The position numbers were made by a program, and so were the translations under genes. The notes beneath the pieces are model-generated. The model saw nothing but the letters and a program-made list of their open reading frames with translations. It searched no databases and had not been told where the DNA came from. This document shows, piece by piece, positions 54,267-64,000 of a DNA stretch of 64,000 bases. Each line of letters starts with the position of its first letter. The stretch's first letter is position 1. The stretch comes from Orychophragmus violaceus (lineage: Eukaryota; Streptophyta; Magnoliopsida; Brassicales; Brassicaceae): the NCBI GenBank assembly GCA_030180135.1, contig CM058236.1, positions 2,914,001 through 2,978,000 on the forward strand, in the 5' to 3' direction.

Positions 54267-56826
54267 ATGTGGTTAGAACAAGAAGGAAAAGTATTGGTAA
54301 TGGATACAGAAGTAGAAAATATAAAGGCTTAATGTAGAGTGCATATTGGTTTGAGGTCATTTTATTAGATAGGTTTATAAATAGTTGTAGTTAGTAAAAC
54401 GTTTATGTTACAGTGGGTAAACCAAAACATTTATGTAGCAGTGGATAGGATGATGTTTTATACCAATTTCAAAAGTGTATTTAGAAAGCATTATGGACAA
54501 TTACTGGATGGTCAAACGAGATCCAGTATAGTCAGTCGTTTAGAAAAAGTTAATGAAGATATTTTGCAAAATAGATAGATAGATAAACTGGTGTCGTGTT
54601 GGAAACTATAAAAAGTGATTTGACTAGCGAAGTGGCCTGACTGGCATATATAGGGGTAGTCATTTAATGAGTGAGAGAGAAACAAATGTATTTATTAATT
54701 ATTAATTTTTAGAAAATAATTCGAATTTGTTGGATAATTAGATTAGCGGGAGTTTGGCAAACCAAAGGGTTAACAAGGAAAAAAAGGGAAAATGCATAAG
54801 AACGACCGACGAAGTTGGTGTGGCAACATGGTAGGATACAAATGGATAGGTTCCAGAGATAGAATACTTTGAACGGAATACAACATGTTCTTTTGTAGAT
54901 AAAATACAGGAATTGAGGATTTAAAAGTAATACATTACGTCTAACAGGACCTTTTTTAATGGAAATTTGAGTAAGTAGCAGGAAAATTAAAGTGAGATGG
55001 TAACGGATAATGAAATAGAATTGGGACTGTATCCATATGTGTAAAGTGGATAGTTCGTGAAGGACATTTTTTGGTATATAATAATCGTTAGGGAGAAAAG
55101 TAATATAATGACAGTTTGAAAGGCGTGTAACTAGATCGTCTGAATCTGGAGAAAAACATATGTTTCCTTCGTATTGGGTAGAGTACAACAACTGCGATTA
55201 GACTAGTGAAGTGCCTGAAAAGCATTCACGCAGGGATTCTGACACATAAGTAGGCTTTAATTAATGAAGAGCGTATAACTTCCCGAAATTCGTAGTAAGC
55301 ACTAGATTGAAAATTGTAATTTAAAAGTTGTGAGGTTGACTAAAGGATGTTATAATATATGTTGGTGTGTTTGTGTATAGTATGTTTCTATATGGAGTGA
55401 TGATTAAACGAAATTTCGTAAAATGGATAGTTAAGAAATACTAAATTGGATAGGACATGAAGAACAAGTCTGAAAATGCGTTAATAGCGGGTTTACATAT
55501 ACATCATATGGTAGTGGATAGCATAACAAAAAGTAACAATACTGTCTGATGATAATAATTATAGAGTTAAAAGGCGTGATCTCTAAGCGCCCCAAACCAC
55601 AGGAATAGCGTTTTGCCCATTAACGCCGACCAACACGGTGTCACCTTGCTCATAATCAACGACCCCATCAACCATAGCGGCCCAAGCAACGGCGTCATTT
55701 TGGTCATGTACTTCATATAGTTCGGCATTTTCTTCCCAGTTAATGAACTCGACCCATTTGAAGAAAGTCCCCGGGATTACACGAAAGAAAACAGAAGTTT
55801 CATTGGACCAAAAACAGTGGTCACACATACCGAGACCTTTAACGTTTTCGTTTAAGAAGTCAAGCCAATAGCGATAAACAGAGCACGGGCATGATGTAAT
55901 TCTACCATGGTTAATAGAGCCCGATATAGCGGTTAGAGTGGCGGAGATGTTCATGGCCAAGTTATCCGCTGAAATTGGCGGACATGCTTTCTAAGCGCAC
56001 GGATAGCAAAACGAGAGAGAATAGGAATCGTTGAACCTGAATCCAGCTCAGGAAAGATGGAACGGCGTATGACTTCATAGCAATATAAGGCGGGCTTGAT
56101 TCTGAGGACCGCACAGTGCTTGAGGCGGGCAAAGGCTCTTTCATCTGTATACATGAAATCTGATATCGCTTTCAAGAACATTGATGTTGGATTCTTGGCA
56201 TCTAGACATGCGCGTTCCAAATGGAGTATCCCTTGATAATCGTGGTGAGTCTTTATAAGGTCAACCTGGAATAAGGTATCCACGTGATCAGCATCATCAT
56301 GAAGGGTCTTGCAGACAGCTCTGATTTTGAAGTGCTCGCGTATATTCTCGCTAGCATTTTTGCCAGTATTGACCTTCTTAATGCGGCTGGGAAGTCGAGT
56401 AGACTCAGAGAGGAAACGATGAAGGAGTGGGGATTCACTGAACTCATCTTGGGTAATGCGAAGGATAAGTGTGGACAGATGGTTATATGAGCGGACATAA
56501 CATATTTATATATTGGTTTAGACTTAAGGAATAATATTTTAAACAACTTAATTCCATGTTTAACATTAAAAACCGTGTAGGAGTACATGAGTCTAATCTA
56601 ATAAAAAAAAAACAGTGTAGGAGACAGGAGTACATGAATGACTAGAAAATATGAGTTAAAATTGATAACACAGGTACATGAGTATCCATGGCGAAATATA
56701 AAATGTAAAATATAACTTGAGTATCCATATGTGTAGTTGTAGTTGATTAACGACTAGTTCAGGGTTGTATGCAAATATGTGCGTTGAAAAGGATAAATAA
56801 GGTATCCATCGTAATTGCATCAAAAA
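54264..56826 (+). repeat. Tandem duplication A, copy 2
   Basis: Second unit of the 2558-bp duplication. Its right end, CATCAAAAAAGGCAGTGG, shows the original flank. It includes non-coding TGGATA-rich DNA (54264-55582) and the second F-box-like pseudogene. Confidence 0.9.
55583..56497 (-). pseudogene. F-box-like pseudogene, duplication copy 2
   Basis: Nearly identical to 53025-53939 and shares the A-run frameshift after the F-box, so that lesion predates duplication. It keeps Trp at RITWP but has lost a base just after it, shifting the frame before MNISATLTAISGS. The C-terminus is longer than copy 1 because LYEVHDQND stays open, ending NGQNAIPVVWGA. Function lost. Confidence 0.8.
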
Positions 56827-56908
56827 AGGCAGTGGTACAGAAGAAGAGAAAGAGTATACTAAGATGCAACTGGTGTCGAATCCTGAGCTATTACAAAAAG
56901 CACTACAA

Positions 56909-57486
56909 TCAGACATGATATATGTGTTCCTTTAATTGGCCAAAAGTCCAAGCGGCTGCACAAAAAGACACTGCTGCAACCCAAATAATTTGCAACTTGT
57001 TCATCTTTTCCTGCACATGCCTCTTTGTAGAAAGAGAGATGTTGTTCCTTGAGACCTCAATGGAGATTTTTCTAGCCATTTTGAACGCTAATTCATCTCG
57101 TACTTGGTTTGACCAATTTTCTAAAACCTTAACGTCTTGTTGCATTTTCTTGACATCTTTTGAAACCCTATCAACTTCTTTCATAATTGCGTCGTCAACC
57201 CACTCGCGAATGTGACCTTCACTTGGGAACTGTTTTTTTTAAAAGAAGGATTTTTAAAACCAAGTCCATAAAAAAATTAGTAGAACGGAAAAGGAATCTT
57301 ATTTAATCTAACCCGGCTAGCTTGTGGACATTTGAACCACCTCCGATGAAGGTTAGCACGAGTTCTACCATATCCTACTTCAATGTGTTCCCAGCACCAA
57401 CACATAGTTGGAGCTGCGATGCCTAAAGATCTACAGGGTAATGGTTGATTAGAATTTGGAACAGTAGAGACAGACGCGAAACTCAT
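56909..57486 (-). CDS. GRF-like zinc-finger / coiled-coil / membrane protein, copy 1
   Basis: Exon 1 (from 57486) MSFASVSTVPNSNQPLP..., then CWCWEHIEVGYGRTRANLHR and RWFKCP, a GRF-like finger (C-x-C...R.W/F..C). After an intron (acceptor ...AACAG at about 57227), exon 2 reads FPSEGHIREWVDDAIMKEVD, a long helical coiled coil (RVSKDVKKMQQDVKVLENW), and a C-terminal hydrophobic segment LQIIWVAAVSFCAAAWTFG, likely a membrane anchor, stopping at 56909. The finger-coiled-coil-anchor order is common in plant GRF proteins. The 30313 gene shares the WWDDAV/WVDDAI exon start. Exon 1 donor not certain. No stop in exons, so possibly intact. Role unknown; nucleic-acid binding is inferred. Confidence 0.6.
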
Positions 57487-57842
57487 TTTGTAAAACGTTG
57501 TTGGTCTTCCGTTCTGAGTGGTATGACCCGTGTGGTAGGAGGTTTATATTTATAATATGTTAAATATATAGGAATATAATGAGCACGCTAGGGAAATGAA
57601 ATAAAAAAAGGATCCACAAAAGGGAAGTTAAATGGATAGTTTGAAGGAAATCCGTAGCGTTTTAAGACTCAGAGAAACTAGTTCGTAGCTAAAGGTAAAT
57701 ATAGTTAAGATGAAACTCTCTTTACTATCCTTAGAGTTCGGTACAAACGAAAAAGTTTAGGATGGCTGCTAAGTAAAGTGAGTAGTAGCAGCTTTATGGG
57801 GAAACACTAAAACCACATCAATAGTTATCCAAATGGTCAACA
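57487..57842. other. Spacer between GRF-like gene and transposase 3' end
   Basis: AT-rich, with AAATGGATAGTTTG near 57632. No coding sequence recognised. Probably contains the GRF-like gene's promoter. Confidence 0.5.
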
Positions 57843-59413
57843 TCAAGTCAAATCAAAAACAAAGTAATGTAACACTATCCATTCAAAAGGATGGATAGTT
57901 ACACAATAAAAGGGGCCATCCAAAATGAGGAGCGTAACAAATATCCACTCTTCATTAAATAAAAAACATGGCTCGTTATAAGCAAAAAAAGGAAATTCAA
58001 ACAGATTGTCATCAGTTTTGCAAGTAGCACGGTTGTGGTTGGCTCCTCCGCATTTGGAACATCTGTTAGGGGTTGATCGAGGGGTCTTCTCCTTCTGAAA
58101 ACAATATTGCAAAGATAGAATTTAGAAAATTTAGAAGAGTACATGTAAATACACATCAAAGGCTAAGGATTTTTCCTGGTATTCGTCGATGGATGGATAC
58201 CTTCCTTCCTTAGGTCTACCAGATGGTCTGTCGACGACTGGTGGATAAAGGTAACAGTTGCGAACATCATCCGGTAAATCAATGTCATTAGCATTTCCCC
58301 CTTGGTTTACGACTCCTTCATAAGTTGCCCTCCAAGTGGATGTCTTATAATGAGAGTCGCATAGAGAGGCGTATGGTACGTCTTGACTGTCTGCGGCTAT
58401 TAACGCGTGGCCACATAGGATTTTAAGCTTGTCAAATAACTTGCATGTGCATCTCTTGTCATCCAGAAAAACATGAATCGATTCCCCCCCCCCCAAACTG
58501 GCCGACAATTTCAAAATTCCAGTAAGAAACACTAGCTATCTTAGAACCGTGGACTGACTGCATATGTTCATCCATTAGCTTATCAAGCTCGATGGAAACA
58601 TCATGCTTGTGTGCCGCTGATTTCTTACGTCTACAACTGAACCACATAGTCAACATAGACCGTATACAAGAGACAAGATCTACAATGGGTTCGCTCCTAC
58701 CATCATGTAACACATTATTCAATGTCTCGGCTATATTGCTTGTCATAAGGTTGTAACGTTCTCCACTGAAATATGCTCTGGTCCAGTGTCCAACGCCTAT
58801 ATTGTCAAGATACTTAGTGCATTCTGCACTGTTGTTACATATACGATTGTATGATTCACGGTAGGAACCAATCATGTATGCATTCCTGGCCAACTTGACC
58901 AGTTGTGCAAGCCCTGCGGATTTAAATCTGGCTTTAACATTTCTATGGACGTGCTCAAGACATGCTCCATGATGAGCTCGAGGGAAAATCCTACCCTTTG
59001 CTTTGTATATTGACTGGCATATGTCCGATATAAATGTCAATGTGGGGCTGTCAGCAATAATCTTTTCAAGCTTGAAAAAGAAATATGTCTAGGACTCTTC
59101 ATTCTCTTTGTCCACGATACAGAACGCAAGTGGAAAGACTTGGAAATTAGCATCCTGTCCACTTGCGGTTAGCAGAACTCCCCCGTATCTACCGCTCTGA
59201 TGTGTACCATCCACAATAATCATTCTGCGCAGCTTCGAAAAACCTTTATGGATGCTCCAAATGCTAGGAACAAATATAAAAACCGCTTGCAGTCTAATGC
59301 GTCTACCTCGATCTCGAGATCAGCAATCGTGCCAGGTTTAGCGAGTTTTAGCATATGCAAAAATGCTGGCAACTTCCTATATGATCCATCATCTGTACCT
59401 CGTAGCATCATGA
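57843..59413 (-). pseudogene. MuDR-type transposase, 3' fragment (duplication copy 1)
   Basis: Minus-strand frames contain ALDCKRFLYLFLAFGAS, a frameshift, then the catalytic-Asp block MIIVDGTHQSGRYGG, a TAG in place of Trp after ENEES (59089-59091), the block HHGACLEHVHRNVKARF, the SWIM zinc finger (CTCKLFDKLKILCGHAL) and a CCHC knuckle (CSKCGGANHNRATC). An 11-C run near 58484-58494 coincides with another frame change. The 5' third of the gene is missing because the duplication junction cuts it at 59413. A dead fragment. Confidence 0.9.
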
Positions 59414-59747
59414 GTGTAGGAGTACATGAGTCTAATCTAATAAAAAAAAAACAGTGTAGGAGACAGGAGTACATGAATGACTAGAAAATATGAGTTAAAA
59501 TTGATAACACAGGTACATGAGTATCCATGGCGAAATATAAAATGTAAAATATAACTTGAGTATCCATATGTGTAGTTGTAGTTGATTAACGACTAGTTCA
59601 GGGTTGTATGCAAATATGTGCGTTGAAAAGGATAAATAAGGTATCCATCGTAATTGCATCAAAAAAGGCAGTGGTACAGAAGAAGAGAAAGAGTATACTA
59701 AGATGCAACTGGTGTCGAATCCTGAGCTATTACAAAAAGCACTACAA

Positions 59748-60326
59748 TCAGACATGATATATGTGTTCCTTTAATTGGCCAAAAGTCCAAGCGGCTGCAC
59801 AAAAAGACACTGCTGCAACCCAAATAATTTGCAACTTGTTCATCTTTTCCTGCACATGCCTCTTTGTAGAAAGAGAGATGTTGTTCCTTGAGACCTCAAT
59901 GGAGATTTTTCTAGCCATTTTGAACGCTAATTCATCTCGTACTTGGTTTGACCAATTTTCTAAAACCTTAACGTCTTGTTGCATTTTCTTGACATCTTTT
60001 GAAACCCTATCAACTTCTTTCATAATTGCGTCGTCAACCCACTCGCGAATGTGACCTTCACTTGGGAACTGTTTTTTTTTTAAAAGAAGGATTTTTAAAA
60101 CCAAGTCCATAAAAAATTAGTAGAACGGAAGAGGAATCTTATTTAATCTAACCCGGCTAGCTTGTGGACATTTAAACCACCTCCGATGAAGGTTAGCACG
60201 AGTTCTACCATATCCTACTTCAATGTGTTCCCAGCACCAACACATAGTTGGAGCTGCGATGCCTAACGATCTACAGGGTAATGGTTGATTAGAATTTGGA
60301 ACAGTAGAGATAGACGCGAAACTCAT
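59748..60326 (-). CDS. GRF-like zinc-finger / coiled-coil / membrane protein, copy 2
   Basis: Duplicate of 56909-57486 with very few differences (for example MSFASI for MSFASV). Same exon structure: GRF-like finger, intron of about 80 bp, WVDDAIMKEVD start, coiled coil, and a hydrophobic C-terminal segment about 20 residues long. It lies just downstream of the transposase on the same strand, the position expected for a second element gene. Confidence 0.6.
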
Positions 60327-60681
60327 TTTGTAAAACGTTGTTGGTCTTCCGTTCTATGTGGTATGACCCATGTGGTAGGAGGTTTATATTTATAATATGT
60401 TAAATATATAGGAATATAATGAGCACGCTAGGGAAATGAAATAAAAAAGGATCCACAAAAGGGAAGTTAAATGGATAGTTTGAAGGAAATCCGTAGCGTT
60501 TTAAGACTCAGAGAAACTAGTTCGTAGCTAAAGGTAAATATAGTTAAGAGGAAACTCTCTTTACTATCCTTAGAGTTCGGTACAAACGAAAAAGTTTAGG
60601 ATGGCTGCTAAGTAAAGTGAGTAGTAGCAGCTTTATGGGGAAACACTAAAACCACATCAATAGTTATCCAAATGGTCAACA
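60327..60681. other. Spacer between GRF-like gene copy 2 and transposase 3' end
   Basis: Duplicate of 57487-57842; no coding sequence recognised. Confidence 0.5.
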
Positions 60682-63600
60682 TCAAGTCAAATCAAAAACA
60701 AAGTAATGTAACACTATCCATTCAAAAGGATGGATAGTTACACAATAAAAGGGGCCATCCAAAATGAGGAGCGTAACAAATATCCACTCTTCATTAAATA
60801 AAAAACATGGCTGGTTATAAGCAAAAAAAGGAAATTCAAACAGATTGTCATCAGTTTTGCAAGTAGCACGGTTGTGGTTGGCTCCTCCGCATTTGGAACA
60901 TCTGTTAGGGGTTGATCGAGGGGTCTTCTCCTTCTGAAAACAATATTGCAAAGATAGAATTTAGAAAATTTAGAAGAGTACATGTAAATACACATCAAAG
61001 GCTAAGGATTTTTCCTGGTATTCGTCGATGGATGGATACCTTCCTTCCTTAGGTCTACCAGATGGTCTGTCGATGACTGGTGGATAAAGGTAACAGTTAC
61101 GAACATCATCCGGTAAATCAATGTCATTAGCATTTCCCCCTTGGTTTACGACTCCTTCATAAGTTGCCCTCCAAGTGGATGTCTTATAATGAGAGTCGCA
61201 TAGAGAGGCGTATGGTACGTCTTGACTGTCTGCGGCTATTAACGCGTGGCCACATAGGATTTTAAGCTTGTCAAATAACTTGCATGTGCATCTCTTGTCA
61301 TCCAGAAAAACATGAATCGATTCCCCCCCCCCCAAACTGGCCGACAATTTCGAAATTCCAGTAAGAAACACTAGCTATCTTAGAACCGTGGACTGACTGC
61401 ATATGTTCATCCATTAACTTATCAAGCTCGATGGAAACATCATGCTTGTGTGCCGCTGATTTCTTACGTCTACAACTGAACCACCTAGTCAACATAGACC
61501 GTATACAAGAGACAAGATCTACAATGGGTCGCTCCTACCATCATGTAACACATTATTCAATGTCTCGGCTATATTGCTTGTCATAAGGCTGTAACGTTCT
61601 CCACTGAAATATGCTCTGGTCCAGTGTCCAACGCCTATATTGTCAAGATACTTAGCGCATTCTGCATTGTTGTTACATATATGATTGTATGATTCACGGT
61701 AGGAACCAATCATGTATGCATTCCTGGCCAACTTGACCAGTTGTGCAAGACCTGCGGATTTAAACCTGGCTTTGACATTTCTATGGACGTGCTCAAGACA
61801 TGCTCCATGATGAGCTCGAGGGAAAATCCTACCCTTTGCTTTGTATATTGACTGGAATCTGTCCGATATAAATGTCAATGTGGGGCTGTCAGCAATAATC
61901 TTTTCAAGCTTGAAAAAGAAATATGTCTAGGACTCTTCATTCTCTTTGTCCACGATACAGAACGCAAGTGGAAAGACTTGGAAATTAGCATCATGTCCAC
62001 TTGCGGTTAGCAGAACTCCCCCGTATCTACCGCTCTGATGTGTACCATCCACAATAATCATTCTGCGCAGCTTCGAAAAACCTTTATGGATGCTCCAAAT
62101 GCTAGGAACAAATATAGAAACCGCTTGCAGTCTAATGCGTCTACCTCGATCTCGAGATCAGCAATCGTGCCAGGTTTAGCGAGTTTTAGCATATGCAAAA
62201 ACGCTGGCAACTTCCTATATGATCCATCATCTGTACCTCGTAGCATCATGAGTGCTTTCGACCGTGCACGCCAACACTTGTTATATGGTGTATCGATACG
62301 TAGCTCCTTCATCAATAATGCTCTGAGCCCAGTTGGTTTCGGACCAGATGCGGGGTCTGAATATTTATCTTTGAAAGCAGTGGCAATGACCTTTGTCGTC
62401 CCAAGTTTCCTGTATTTATTCCTAGTATCAGTACAGCAAGAGTGATGTAACTCTGCCTTGCGGACCTCCCAATAGCCAGTGTCCTTCGTCTCATGAACCA
62501 TAACACGCCAGTTGCAAGTCTTATCCGGGAAATGGATAACAACTTTATGAAGAGTGGACATAGGTTTTACGTAATGAAACTTTTTCTTTATCGCATGGAT
62601 TGCTAACCATACCAAACAATCATCTTTGCTCTTGAAAAGTTTACCCTTATACAAATCATCACCCATTGAGTCTAAATCTAAGTCAGGGACAGGACCTCGT
62701 TGATAATTGTTGTCATCCACCATTGGCGGGATATCAGCTTGTTCCTCGTCGGTAAGGTCTGAGTTGCCACCAGATCCAGTACCGCTCCACCTGTACACGT
62801 ATTTCTGCTATGCAGGACAAGACTCACTAGTGTTGCGTTTGGATCTATTACCTACTTCAAGGGGGATTTAAGACATCACATCCACTGCGTCGGAGCCTCC
62901 ATATTCATCATCGATGAGGTTGGACCAAAACTCACGATCCACATTGCCAACATCCACGGGAACCTCGTCTGACGTTCCATTCTCAGCATCATCTGGTGTG
63001 CAGTTTTCTTCTTCACCTCCTACTGCCATATCATCATCGCAATATGGATGGTTAGACACCGGGGGATTAACAGGCTCGTTATTCGTGGATACATCCTCTT
63101 GGCTATCAAGCAAATCGAAACTGAAGGGGGCGCTCTTGTCTGGAACGTGCTCAACAGAACTTCCCACAAATGTAGTGGGAAATGGAGGATTGGGGAGCTT
63201 TATTTCATTTCTCCCGGAGTCACTGATGACCTTCTCTTTGCTTGATTTATCTTGTAAAACGGACCTGGACTGGGACATGTCACCGGAGACATAATTAACT
63301 TCTATATCTACTAAATCGTCGCTTGGTGGATTGTTTGGAATCGCTTTTCTTATTATATTTTCGTTGGTGAAGTCATCTTCTTGACTATCTCTGTCTAATA
63401 ATTCAAAACTGAATGGTGGCTTGTTGTTTGGAAAACGTTCGTTCCTACTATCCGCTAAATTAGCGTTCGACGGATAGTCTGAAATAGAAGAAATAAATGT
63501 TGGTTAGTTGGGGGTTTTTTTTGGGATCAAAGTTATTGGAAAACAACGAGACACTGAGTAACATACCACATTCGACGGATGAATGGTTTCGAGGGTATGT

Positions 63601-64000
63601 GGTATAAGTTAGTGATGGTGAACGTTGGTATGAAACTGCATCAACAAGGCCTTGTTTAAACAATGGCCTTACGAATGGAACTATCAATCCATCAGAGCTT
63701 TTTCCTGGAGGTGAACTAGTACGAAACATCGAGTTCAGCGCTTCAACAGTATCGTCGTCAAGCATCACCGGAGGGTCTCTGCTACAAGACGGAGTTGTAT
63801 CACAAAATAGTCTCACATGCGTCATGAAACTCCCTCGGTGTGCTATTTTGGACGCCTCTTTCTTTGCAAAATCGCCTTCTTTCCTAACTATCTTCCCCAG
63901 GGACAGGAATAGCTTCATTGAGCGATTAGATGTCAGAATATCCAGGAAACATGATAGCCCGAAATCTGTTGTTACCATGATAGGCGGAGAGCTGTCACTG
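60682..64000 (-). pseudogene. MuDR-type (vanA-like) transposase gene, runs off the window
   Basis: The N-terminal part (63978 onward) reads PPIMVTTDFGLSCFLDIL, like the PB1-type start of MULE transposases. An exon with a duplicated PFSFxLLDxQED unit follows. Then 62798-62058 holds the MuDR DNA-binding domain (LFKSKDDCLVWLAIHAIKKK, CNWRVMVHETKDTGYWEVRK, HSC) and the run-in to the catalytic domain. Next come MIIVDGTHQSGRYGG (catalytic Asp), HHGACLEHVHRNVKARF, SWIM finger CTCKLFDKLKILCGHAL and CCHC knuckle CSKCGGANHNRATC. The gene would bind element ends and catalyse cut-and-paste transposition. Lesions: frameshift near 62085, TAG for Trp at 61927-61929, a one-base loss near 61529 unique to this copy, and an 11-C run at 61323-61333 with a frame change. 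Stops at 62800-62870 may be intronic. Non-functional. Confidence 0.88.

Larger units (their letters stand above)
56575..59413 (+). repeat. Tandem duplication B, copy 1 (about 2839 bp)
   Basis: GTGTAGGAGTACATGAGTCT at 56575 recurs at 59414 with a 2839-bp offset. The unit ends at CGTAGCATCATGAGTG (59417 and 62254). Junction micro-homology is GTG. It carries a GRF-type gene and the 3' part of a transposase gene. Confidence 0.92.
59414..62254 (+). repeat. Tandem duplication B, copy 2
   Basis: Second unit, contiguous at its right end with the full-length transposase 5' region, so this side is the original context. Only scattered substitutions separate the copies. Confidence 0.92.

Noticed and set aside
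59200..59484. Plus-strand ORF duplicated at 62038-62445
   Set aside because: It is antisense to the transposase coding sequence; conservation between copies reflects tandem duplication.

Overview
This window looks like plant pericentromeric heterochromatin, probably from a Brassicaceae species (inference). The grounds are Athila-like Ty3/gypsy polyproteins, Ty1/copia elements with tRNA-Met primer sites, a CACTA terminal structure, MuDR-type transposase genes, and the DUF1985 + ULP1 protease, GRF zinc-finger and F-box-like families that are expanded in crucifer genomes. There is no RNA gene, no CRISPR array and no bacterial-type feature. Almost every base belongs to a transposable element or a transposon-associated gene, and insertions are nested several levels deep.

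Layout. 1-7651: the 3' end of a decayed copia element and its LTR, sitting 11 bp inside the end of a gypsy-type LTR, followed by a non-coding gypsy-like element with a very long (about 3.6 kb) 3' LTR. 7652-9125: a copia LTR fragment, unassigned DNA, then the first exon of a DUF1985/ULP1-family gene. 9126-23093: that gene is split by a deletion-derivative CACTA element joined to a truncated minus-strand copia, and again by a plus-strand copia with an intact 1315-codon gag-pol but complementary truncated LTRs. 23094-27385: the rest of the DUF1985/ULP1 gene, with premature stops, ending in a ULP1 (C48) protease domain. 28722-30791: an intact minus-strand F-box-like gene with a GW/WG-rich tail and a minus-strand GRF zinc-finger gene. 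30974-40773 and 41388-51184: two almost full-length Athila-like elements of the same family in opposite orientation, 614 bp apart, each with its own target-site duplication (ACCCA and GCACT). The second interrupts an F-box-like ORF that is otherwise still open. 51553-64000: two head-to-tail tandem duplications (about 2.56 kb and 2.84 kb) carrying F-box-like pseudogenes, GRF zinc-finger genes and a MuDR-type transposase pseudogene that runs off the right end.

Functional reading. The transposase, GRF finger/coiled-coil, F-box-like and ULP1-like genes recur together, and the non-coding DNA between them is dense in one hexamer (TGGATA/TATCCA). This resembles the VANDAL class of MULEs, whose non-coding DNA carries short motifs recognised by an element-encoded anti-silencing protein (established for Arabidopsis VANDALs; its application here is inference). 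The ubiquitin- and SUMO-related cargo plus a putative Argonaute-hook tail suggest an anti-silencing toolkit, now mostly decayed.

The strongest unexplained signal is a paired palindrome. 14-bp sites of consensus GYRWCGATCGWYRC occur in pairs whose centres are 20-22 bp apart. They lie in the LTRs, leaders, protein-linker codons and 3' regions of both gypsy elements, and also in LTRs and leaders of the unrelated copia elements.
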